Shown here piece after piece: positions 38,401 through 45,364 of a stretch of DNA of 64,000 nucleotides (positions within the stretch are counted from its first letter, which is position 1; each line of letters starts with the position of its first letter). The position numbers and the translations under genes are program-made. The notes under the pieces are model-generated. The model was not told where the DNA came from. It saw only the letters and a list, made by a program, of their open reading frames with translations, and did not search any database. The stretch spans positions 62,001 through 126,000 of the forward strand of contig JAFURZ010000006.1 in assembly GCA_017480785.1 (NCBI GenBank), given 5' to 3'. Origin of the DNA: Bacteroidales bacterium. GTDB lineage: Bacteria > Bacteroidota > Bacteroidia > Bacteroidales > P3.

Positions 38401-41400
38401 GCCTACATCAACGTAGGACTCGACGCTATCGACCAGTGCGAACTGTGGGACAAGACCGTGCAGGGGCAGGCCAATGCCTACGCCCTCTTCAAGCCGGGCG
38501 CCGAGGGAGGCCACGTGCCCGCCATGGCTGCCCTGGTCAGCACCACCCCCCTCACCATCAACCAGTCGATTTATGCCGGCCCCAACTGGGGTAACAGCTC
38601 GGGTCTGGCCGACTTCAGCCAGCCCGGTGTCTTCGGCGGCGAGACGCGCATCTTCGTCGACGGCAACAACTACAACACGGGCAGCGACGACCTGAAACCC
38701 GTCATGTACATCATCGGTTCCGTCATTGGCGCCGGCACCTCGGCCGCCGGTGGCGATGTGTACAGCCGTATCGACATGCGCAACTACGGCGAGATGGGCG
38801 ACGATTGCCGTCCCTCCCGCGACCTGAAAGCCATACAGCGTGCCGACGGCCTGTGGCTGAACAACACGGCCATCCGCTACACCGGCTCCACCGACGCCAT
38901 CAGCGCCTACCTGAGCACCCAGATTACCATCAACCGTATCGACACATTCCACACCGTGGGCTACAACGTCATCGACGTGGACTATGCCATCACCAACATC
39001 GGCGAGGTCAACTACTGGCAGCAGGCGGCTTACCCCTACTTCCCGCGCTACATGGCAGAGAACGCCGACTTGGCCCGCGACGACAGGGATATACTCTGCG
39101 ACGTGGAGCAACCCACCTACATCTGCAACCAACTCGGCATTCTCGACAGGTCAAGCAACGCCTACACGGCACTGGTGGTCAACGACGGTATCAACATCGA
39201 CTTTATCGCCCCCAACGGCGTCTATTCGGAGATTCATGGCTTCGCCTACCTGCTGGCGCCGAAGAACAGCAGCGCCGTCGTCACGGCGGCGCCCAAGTTC
39301 GGCAGCACCAACTCGGACAACGGCGGTTTCCTCACCGTCTGCCAAGACTCGCTGAAGGTCATCAGCGGCGGTACCGGCTACGTACTCGAGTGGGGTACGC
39401 CTACTGCAGCAGAGGTACTCGACGGAGCGGAATATCCCTACTACAACTACAGCTCGCAGTATCGTGTGTGGTCGCTCGGCAACGGCACGCGTCGCCGCTT
39501 CGCTGTCGTGCAAGCCCACTCCAACCCCGATAAGGATTTGGCCGACAACAAGAAAATCACCCTGGAGGGTAGCGACAACGGCACCGCCACGGACTACAAC
39601 CTGGCCATTGCCCACAGCACGCTGACCCTGCCGCCCACCAAACCCGGCCACTACTATGTGATTAACGGCAGCAAGGGCGTCGACCTGACCGACGAGAACG
39701 AGGAGATGCGCCTGGTGGACGAGAGCTACCTGCCCGTCACCTGGGCCGATGGCGAGACCAACAGCCTGAGCAACAGCTGGGGCATCGCATCCCCCAACAC
39801 CAGCGCAGCCCACAATGCCTCGCAGGTCGAGGATGCCGCCCACGGCTCCATCAAGACCTTGACCCAGGCCACAGGATCCGAGGGCATAGCCTTGCAAGGT
39901 ATCGACTACATCTATAAGAACTCGAACACCTACTTCGGCCTGATGATGGCGTCGGGAGCCAACTTTGCGCGGGACAACGAGGGCAACCTGATACCTCCTA
40001 CCGGTTATGTAGACAACTCTGCCTGGTATGGCGGCACCACCCTCTCGGGCAACAGCCACGTGAATGTGGTCCAGAACTTCTCCACCGCTATCGTGGGCGA
40101 GAACGAGAACGTGTCGCCCGAACTCGACCTCTACATGCTCTACGACAACCGCTTCAGCCATACCATCCTCGGCACCGTCACGCTGCAGCTCGACGAATAC
40201 GACGAAAACGGGAACAACCTGAACAAACCCATCGAGGTGGAGATCACCCTCAGCACCGTGCTGGAGGAATTCACCGACATGGAGTACGAGGTGCTGGCCA
40301 TGTACAACGAAGGTCGCACCGACATCTTCGAGCGCAAGGTGGTGCTTCCCGCCACGCTGCAGACGCGCGAGGTGTACCTCAAGGGCATCACCTGGGCTCC
40401 GACCGACAACAATGGCAACTGGCTCAGCACAGCCTCCAACCCCACCAACTTCTACATGACCGACAAGGAAGCGGTCATCACCGGCGACGATGTCAACGAC
40501 GCCAACCGCTTCGGCATGGAGATTTATGTGACTGACAACGTGTCGAACACCCTCACCACCTCGGTGGGTTGGTACACCCAGGAGATGACCTTCGACAAAA
40601 AGAAGAACCTCTACACCCTGGCCGGCTACACCGCCACCGAGAAGAAGCGCGTCACCGGAGATGACGAGAACGCCTACTACGACGATGGTGGCACGCACAC
40701 GATTGCCACCAAACCGATTACAAATGTCGGTTCCCTCTACGGCGAGCCGCTGGGCACCCTCGACGGCCGTGGTGAGGCCGCCGTGGTGGTGAGACTCAAC
40801 TTCGACGGTAGCCGTATCTACCCAAAGACGGAAGGCAAAGGCTATGTGGGCAAGGTGGTGATGCACCTGGTGAGCTACAACTCTGAGAGCGCCCACCTGC
40901 CAGAAGATGCCAACGAGTTTGACCTGACCGTCTACGTGAAGACCCGCGCCCACGGCGACACCATCTACCTGGCCACCGCCCTGAATGAGATTACACGCAA
41001 CGGTATCACCCTCCACTCGCACTCCAGCGGCACCGATGGTGTCAATACCCGCACCACCGACCTCACCAAAACCTGCGGCAAGGAGCCCAACGACTACCTG
41101 CACACCTTCCAGGAGGCCTTCACCGGCCCCTATCAGGAGGGCGACGTCATTGCCATCCTCGACGAGGTGGTCATCGGCGACCACACCCAGGTGTTCATCA
41201 AGGGCGAGGAATACATGCCGGTGCAGGTAATCCGCTACAGTGGCCATCACCACACCTTCCCCGGCGAGGACTGCGCCTACCGAGGCACCATGATTACCGT
41301 CGACGGCACCGACGCCAGCTTCACCGCCCGCTGCATCACCTTCAACGGCAGCATGCTCACCAAGACCAAGCCGAATATTGTGGGTGACCAGTGGGACGGC

Positions 41401-44400
41401 ATGACTGAAACCCTATGGAAAGCCAACCACCCCAACCTGCTGAGCGACTACAAGATTGATGGAGGAGGAAATGTCGTCGGCGTCTACGACAAATATGCCG
41501 ACACACTGAGAGCCAAAGGCCCCATCATCGCTGCCAAGAACGGCACCGTCACCCTGCAGAACAGCACCACCGTGGAGCACAACTACAACGAATACGCGGG
41601 CAATGAGGCCTATCTGCGTGGTGCCATCAGCGTCACCGGCGGCAGCACTTTGAACCTGATCAACAACGTGAACATCAAGGAGAACTTGAGTAAGAAACTG
41701 GATAGCGACACGCGTGAGCACCCGCTCAACGGCGCCGTCTATGTGGACGGAGGCTCGGTGTGGCTGCAGTCGCCCACCAGCCAGGGCACCGCCATCCTGG
41801 CCAACAAGAACCTGCAGGTGGAGACCGAGAACAGCGACTACTACGCGCTCGATGTCATCAACATCAAGGGCCTTGCCGACGACCAGAATGTGCACTACTC
41901 CTTCCAGGAGGGCAACCTCTACAACAACGAAGGCGTGCTGACCAACGCCAACTTCAGCCTGGCCAACATCTACCTGACCCGTACCGAAGCGTCGGCCGGC
42001 AACAACATGATGGATGACAAGACCGACCTGATTTACCTCTCGTCGCAGCCCACTGCCGGCACGAAGGTAGGCATCAGCAAGTGGTTACCCGGCCCCACGG
42101 AGCGCGACACCATCCAGGTAGTCTTCCAGTCGTCGGCCTTGCAGCTAAACGAAGCCGTCTACACCAACAAGAACTTCTCGGCGGACGACGGCTACAACAT
42201 CTTCTACAACTACGGTGTCAACGGCACGCGCGCCTACCTGCACCGCTGCGCCACCTTCAACTACCAGCAGGGCGACGGCAGCAGCCTCTTCGTCAAGAAC
42301 ATCGAAAGCACCCCCTACACGGCCGACTTCAATAGCGACCGCGCAGTGGACTACCACGTGCTGCCCGATGCCAGCTGCCCCACCGGCGGCGACACGCTGC
42401 TCTACCGCCTGCAGGGTGGTTTCTTCCCCTACACCTATACCTGGTATGATGTGACCGCCGGCAATGCCGAGGTGCGCACCCACACCACCAGCCAGACCAA
42501 CCTCGCCATCGACAACCAAATCAAGAGCTCGAACTTCGACGGGCTGCGTGAGTCCGTGGTCGACAGTCTGGTCACCTCGCCGGTCACTATCCCCTACAAT
42601 GAGAATACTGGCCTTTACCACTACAAGGTCAGTGCCACGGATGTCACCGGATTCTGCACCCTGACCAAGGATGTGGAGGTGCAGCTAATCAAGGACATCA
42701 GCGGCGGCTCCATCACCCCGATTGACTACGACTACGACGGCACCTACACCGCTGCCAACTGGAGCGACAACGCAGCTGTCAATGTCGACGTCACCCCCAA
42801 CGCCAAGAACCCCTACAACGGCACCGATGCCAAAGGCAAGCGCACCTACGCCGCCATCAAGATTACACCCTACGTGTCGCCCAACAGCACCTACGGCCGC
42901 ATCATCGCCGCAGTGGATGAGGAAATCTACGACACCGATAATCCCACTCGCGGCCTGCAGGAACTCTCGTTCTGCGAGGGCGATGTGATTCGCCTGGCAG
43001 CGGCAGACAAGCCAGGCAAGGAGTTCGTCATGTGGGACTTCTCGCCCTACTACAGCACGCCGACCACCTTCGTGGTGCCCGCGGCCAGCACCGATGTGAT
43101 TGCCTACTTCAGCCCCAAGGACTACTGGATTGACGTGGTCAACACTCCCGAGGTAGCCAACGCCGTCTATGACAACAGCTTCATTTACGGCAGCCGTCCA
43201 GCAGGCAAGGGCTACGTGACCACCTACCACGGCGACGTGCACATCTACGACGAGAACGGTCTGGCCTGGTTCATCAGCGTGGTCAACGGCTTGAACGGCA
43301 CGCAGGCACGCTCGTTCTTCTTCAACAACGTCTACCTGCACCAGAAAGACGGTGGCTACGACATGGCAGCCCACAAGTGGACCCCCGTAGGCACCATCCA
43401 GCACCGCTTCCGCGGCGGCTTCATCGGAGTGGCTGGCGACAATGACACCGCCACCGTACCCTTGGCTGACGGCCAGTACGTGAGCATCAAGCACCTCATC
43501 GTCGACGAACCCGACCTCAACGACGTGGGTATGTTTGCCTTCCTCGACTCGGCCTTGGTGCAGAGCGTGAAACTGGAAGCCGCTCTGATGCGCGGAGCAC
43601 AGTATGTAGGTACCTTGGCAGCCAACAGCGTGCAGACCGAAATCACCAACTGCTCGGTCATCGACTCGCTCGAAGGCGCCGAGACCAGCACCACCATCCT
43701 CACCACGCACCACACGAGCGGCGGCATGGTGGGCAAGGCCGACCGCACCACCATCAACCTCTCGGGCACCTCGGCCAAGTATGTGGGCGACGCAGTCTAC
43801 AGCGGCGGCATGGTGGGCTATGCCACGGGCAGCAAAATCTACAACAACTACATGCGCAACCTGAGCCGCATGAGCGCCGTCTACCAGGGCGGTGTGGCCG
43901 GCTATGCCGATGCCACCACCACCTACACGCCCAGCAGCCGCTTCGGCGCCAAGAGCGGTGACAACGACGGCCGCACCTACATCAAGAACAACTACGTGCA
44001 CTCCATCGACCAGGGCCACACCCAGCGCGTAGGCGGTCTGGTGGGCTATGCCAAGAACAGCGTCATCGAGAACAACTACGTCTATGGCGACATGAGCGGT
44101 GAATCGACCAACGGCGGCATCGGCGCAGTGCTCGACGACGGCACCCAGGCCATGCACAACTACTATGAGAACAAGGCCGCGGGCCATGCCGTGGGACAGA
44201 CGCGCGGCAGCGCCGCCACCGCCCATAACGAGGCCTTCGGCGGCACCGGCAACCAGGTGACCCTCAACCAGCCTGACTACGGCGTCAACAACCTCACGCG
44301 CGTGCTCAATATATGGGTACGCACGAACGGCGGCAACTTCCGCAGCTGGCGCAGCGACCTGGCCGGCACCAACCACGGCTACCCCGTGTTCGGCACGCCC

Positions 44401-45021
44401 GACATGATACCGGTTGCCGACTCGCTGACCGTCACGGGCTGCGACAGCGTGGAGTGGGACGGTGTAACCTACCTCTTCGACGACGAAATCATCAGCCATG
44501 TCGTCGACTCGGTGATGATGGTCGACAGCACCTTCACCCTGCGGGTGATGGTGAACCACGCCACCCGCGAGCAGGTGGAGGACAGCGTGCATGTGGGCTA
44601 CGGCTACTCGGGCTACGGCTTTGAGCTGTCGGAGACCGACGTGCTGATGCTCTACCGCACCGTGGGACGCAGCCACTCGACCACCATCGTGCTCACCGAC
44701 ACGCTGCAGAACGCCTCCGGATGCGACAGCATCATCACCCTGCAGCTGACCATCAACGGGCGTCTCGACATTGTGGAACCCACCGTGCAGAGCCAGATAC
44801 GCGTCTATCCCAACCCGACGACCTCGCGCGTCACCGTCGAGGCCACCGACGCCATGAGCCACGTGGAACTCTATGACAACCACGGCCGCCGTCTGGAGAG
44901 CTACAACGCCCGCAACTACAACGACATCACCATCGACGTCAGCCACTACCCCGCCGGGGCCTACTACCTGCGGGTGCACACTGCCGACAATATCACGATA
45001 CAAAAACTCATCAAGAAATGA
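32485..45021 (+). CDS. Giant surface protein 3 (4178 residues, T9SS type A sorting domain)
   Basis: Exported protein with a signal ending at TTPATAQ. ATG 32521 (MKTYAQKLAHAGLTLL) gives the most typical signal and may be the true start. Domains in order: a unique N-terminal region (to about residue 505); VYGGG/YGGN repeats (about 510-1970) resembling protein 2; a mixed region; a Pmp/pectin-lyase-like beta-helix (about 2940-3170, LQNSTTVEHN, ISVTGGSTLNL); GLUG-type repeats (about 3745-3900, GGMVGYATGSKIYNNY, GGLVGYAKNSVIENNY); a CDSVEWDG-type module (about 3985); and a C-terminal type IX sorting domain (about 4096-4178, YPNPTTSRVTVE then PAGAYYLRVHTAD). It should be anchored on the cell surface via T9SS. 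Function unknown; an adhesin is most likely. Confidence 0.9.
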   Translation: MKKTVIENNTKAMKTYAQKLAHAGLTLLTLAAFCGITTPATAQTREDKFTLTNGRLWWFDGTESGSDDLWPAGKKIPVAVDSAIFDEWGSPVNCYISGDPTSEITHITEQGEVYLALDTSDHDPALAKVLAKPVASGFSPNCAWSRTGYTGYYYQEWVNPADDKSYRSYLIGTKGGLEIYTIEVGAPNEKNSLWFNWDFGAAITNVSYTNGVRKETNHWLYFDTVGVTNGVPGAGQWKMSADSYERPETEVYKNYASNPETAKLNKSYYYAYKESGAWHAYGNGALFLPLTQLNHGTVIDQAAANPSLGLQGITMTETGNSTPKSTLKYGESLAAIVNIERAGGHLTVPVTPSYTEYIEETYRRGINLNYRNRSTETFGSNGVATTAAPVFYKNGQPIADNVRPASTDKELTFEEVTYTINAQARRFLQMQLGSAEPTTRPVTTTTESDIITVECYSVPTSPTATMTAVVKYSFMDGSDEYYVYDTVDAIITLDNTLAKRDDIEPENAPVVLGYVCGGGRMANVGYDAGGDMTNDITGGNPTVTIHNTDSIYAIYGGNDIAGWVQGHATIHVGSLQTVFDMPIAYIYGGGCGYYSYSSIYNVNDDSWASASSITDVVAEGKYCFGNGDQSGKVYPWRYTLTGNAATDEANVIASGFGYSPYDGSGDFRYGEKGQGGSGTIPYIKSAHVYIGVDEATAGDAATAALHNDLLHLDTVFGGAENAFIGIDGTGTASTAITLDVYGGSIMAMFGGNNYGGSIAQKAHVYTTVHNTKLTDKLNTENTYFTGYGRDFGIRHLYGGGNMVQSAHAQVTIKGGMVDTCFVGGNQASVVQPVGTIDCRGDKFIYDNPSLAFTQVGDPNYVDLNTWSTLDPSNPSQKDEWEAGRNKMLKTNPGAVVTEIGRYNVRVFFGGNNKADMNNLSYIHLGSGGVQYVYGGGNQGDMLNATPYDSPFYKRYYKEGYPLKTAADDDFATVVDGTWTKVLDFGDSVSGSLDGNGWIYNMPTAFGSMVNAPDHSSIFVENIYGGCRMANVLHSSGLSLSGGVFGYVQGGCDISGDVGSKVAGEGTWVIIDSNALVLQDVYGGSDGYYHCHDNNTGLYLEEDVYSYADVAADYYHEYVGLPTPTQNNSNLYINGGNILFSAYGGGVMCDIGYKEGTNYKYYRNGTPETLIPADGSQNGSVHFLMNSGVVGSPYWHRNANLLDGEATISAADLATNRATAASADELANHDGNIYGGGYLSSLYGLSYFKIQGDSKVYGSVFSGNDCMGSVNHFGKYSNPAAGIDETNFKASDGITELNGDDNANFSSYLLIEGTPRLACVYGGGNGAYNYHKPDRPEYSDFEPVCMEGAVDNRPVQKSAFIDIHTSGGYIDTVFGGGNGVGVDDNVQILFNVKTLDAVADVGTIFGGNNRDDMTKCVPSINLKRGVVTDVYGGGNAGSMKGGDDYEVKDICDNTVQKISTYVLVQSPDITILGSVFGGCRMADVTNMAYVDIRGTNAAGIQYVYGGNDIAGTVSGNTRVDVSGGTVHHIWGGSNGYYQYQTIDPRTDENVFAYDDPTFAGTPVAMHTTGEPYVDSATVNLFGGEIMQSVYGGGRMGDVRATTVVVDNQACTERTLNITGAIYGGGEGNWEHLDQPRRGNTGENTTGLTSGSTAEGATHVHLKSATNLSSATAYGGGRGGDAYNTYITTYPTWTQPFNAIYGGCWGSDVKGTTHVVLNGVTQARETEVTSELYTARNVYGGNDFTGNVYASNITVNSGTYGNIYGAGDGFGGLTGEDTDDEDGAIAGIGSEAGSYSTIYSSNTYGTGLTVPNTEYIDIEVNDCRLTGNLYGGGKLGTTFSYQKDAEGAYVLDGSGKKIADTSMTTATAYADPEKYSYIIVNVHGGVFDNNIFTGASGRIGGTSLVYGLKVLNMDGGVVGTSLYGGSANVSDGYGQECINETTTTERPSSIINLTAGTIGHSVYGGGYKGIIRGSAYINVGLDAIDQCELWDKTVQGQANAYALFKPGAEGGHVPAMAALVSTTPLTINQSIYAGPNWGNSSGLADFSQPGVFGGETRIFVDGNNYNTGSDDLKPVMYIIGSVIGAGTSAAGGDVYSRIDMRNYGEMGDDCRPSRDLKAIQRADGLWLNNTAIRYTGSTDAISAYLSTQITINRIDTFHTVGYNVIDVDYAITNIGEVNYWQQAAYPYFPRYMAENADLARDDRDILCDVEQPTYICNQLGILDRSSNAYTALVVNDGINIDFIAPNGVYSEIHGFAYLLAPKNSSAVVTAAPKFGSTNSDNGGFLTVCQDSLKVISGGTGYVLEWGTPTAAEVLDGAEYPYYNYSSQYRVWSLGNGTRRRFAVVQAHSNPDKDLADNKKITLEGSDNGTATDYNLAIAHSTLTLPPTKPGHYYVINGSKGVDLTDENEEMRLVDESYLPVTWADGETNSLSNSWGIASPNTSAAHNASQVEDAAHGSIKTLTQATGSEGIALQGIDYIYKNSNTYFGLMMASGANFARDNEGNLIPPTGYVDNSAWYGGTTLSGNSHVNVVQNFSTAIVGENENVSPELDLYMLYDNRFSHTILGTVTLQLDEYDENGNNLNKPIEVEITLSTVLEEFTDMEYEVLAMYNEGRTDIFERKVVLPATLQTREVYLKGITWAPTDNNGNWLSTASNPTNFYMTDKEAVITGDDVNDANRFGMEIYVTDNVSNTLTTSVGWYTQEMTFDKKKNLYTLAGYTATEKKRVTGDDENAYYDDGGTHTIATKPITNVGSLYGEPLGTLDGRGEAAVVVRLNFDGSRIYPKTEGKGYVGKVVMHLVSYNSESAHLPEDANEFDLTVYVKTRAHGDTIYLATALNEITRNGITLHSHSSGTDGVNTRTTDLTKTCGKEPNDYLHTFQEAFTGPYQEGDVIAILDEVVIGDHTQVFIKGEEYMPVQVIRYSGHHHTFPGEDCAYRGTMITVDGTDASFTARCITFNGSMLTKTKPNIVGDQWDGMTETLWKANHPNLLSDYKIDGGGNVVGVYDKYADTLRAKGPIIAAKNGTVTLQNSTTVEHNYNEYAGNEAYLRGAISVTGGSTLNLINNVNIKENLSKKLDSDTREHPLNGAVYVDGGSVWLQSPTSQGTAILANKNLQVETENSDYYALDVINIKGLADDQNVHYSFQEGNLYNNEGVLTNANFSLANIYLTRTEASAGNNMMDDKTDLIYLSSQPTAGTKVGISKWLPGPTERDTIQVVFQSSALQLNEAVYTNKNFSADDGYNIFYNYGVNGTRAYLHRCATFNYQQGDGSSLFVKNIESTPYTADFNSDRAVDYHVLPDASCPTGGDTLLYRLQGGFFPYTYTWYDVTAGNAEVRTHTTSQTNLAIDNQIKSSNFDGLRESVVDSLVTSPVTIPYNENTGLYHYKVSATDVTGFCTLTKDVEVQLIKDISGGSITPIDYDYDGTYTAANWSDNAAVNVDVTPNAKNPYNGTDAKGKRTYAAIKITPYVSPNSTYGRIIAAVDEEIYDTDNPTRGLQELSFCEGDVIRLAAADKPGKEFVMWDFSPYYSTPTTFVVPAASTDVIAYFSPKDYWIDVVNTPEVANAVYDNSFIYGSRPAGKGYVTTYHGDVHIYDENGLAWFISVVNGLNGTQARSFFFNNVYLHQKDGGYDMAAHKWTPVGTIQHRFRGGFIGVAGDNDTATVPLADGQYVSIKHLIVDEPDLNDVGMFAFLDSALVQSVKLEAALMRGAQYVGTLAANSVQTEITNCSVIDSLEGAETSTTILTTHHTSGGMVGKADRTTINLSGTSAKYVGDAVYSGGMVGYATGSKIYNNYMRNLSRMSAVYQGGVAGYADATTTYTPSSRFGAKSGDNDGRTYIKNNYVHSIDQGHTQRVGGLVGYAKNSVIENNYVYGDMSGESTNGGIGAVLDDGTQAMHNYYENKAAGHAVGQTRGSAATAHNEAFGGTGNQVTLNQPDYGVNNLTRVLNIWVRTNGGNFRSWRSDLAGTNHGYPVFGTPDMIPVADSLTVTGCDSVEWDGVTYLFDDEIISHVVDSVMMVDSTFTLRVMVNHATREQVEDSVHVGYGYSGYGFELSETDVLMLYRTVGRSHSTTIVLTDTLQNASGCDSIITLQLTINGRLDIVEPTVQSQIRVYPNPTTSRVTVEATDAMSHVELYDNHGRRLESYNARNYNDITIDVSHYPAGAYYLRVHTADNITIQKLIKK

Positions 45022-45227
45022 AACGACACTACATAAAACCCACGCTTGAGGTGTACCTCTACAGCGCAGAGAAGGGCTTCGCCCACAGCATAGCCCTGGA
45101 GAATGCCACCCACAACCGGGACTACGTGCTCATCGAAGGCTCCGACCGCAGCACCATGCGTGCCTCGGAGGAGGTGACGGAATACACCGACGAAGGCGGT
45201 CAGTTTATGACCGGCGAATGGGATTAA
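45018..45227 (+). CDS. 69-residue small protein of the surface operon
   Basis: Overlaps the stop of giant gene 3 by 4 bp (ATGA), so it is translationally coupled. The N-terminus MKRHYIKPTLEVYLYSAEKGF resembles a common but uncharacterised group of Bacteroidota small proteins that start M-K-K-x-Y-x-x-P-x-x-x-V and often sit beside surface-protein genes. The C-terminal half is acidic and rich in Asp, Glu, Ser and Thr, ending GGQFMTGEWD. There is no signal peptide, no membrane helix and no Cys. It may be a chaperone-like or regulatory partner; no function is established. Confidence 0.7.
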   Translation: MKRHYIKPTLEVYLYSAEKGFAHSIALENATHNRDYVLIEGSDRSTMRASEEVTEYTDEGGQFMTGEWD

Positions 45228-45290
45228 CCAAAACGAACAAAAAAACACTACGCAAGATGAATAAAAAAACATCCATATTCCGCCCCATCA

Positions 45291-45352
45291 TGTCCGACAC
45301 AACTCCGACACAACTCCGACACAACTCCGACAGTTTTACGCTTTTTGTCGGA
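45291..45352. repeat. 11-mer repeat element (copy C), in the lipoprotein leader
   Basis: Three and a half ACTCCGACACA units, then core GTTTTACGCTTTTTG. TCCGACA (45326-45332) pairs with TGTCGGA (45346-45352). The right 11-mer arm is missing. It ends 12 nt before the preferred start of the fimbrillin-like lipoprotein and is in frame with it. Confidence 0.8.
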
Positions 45353-45364
45353 CAAAAGTCGGTC

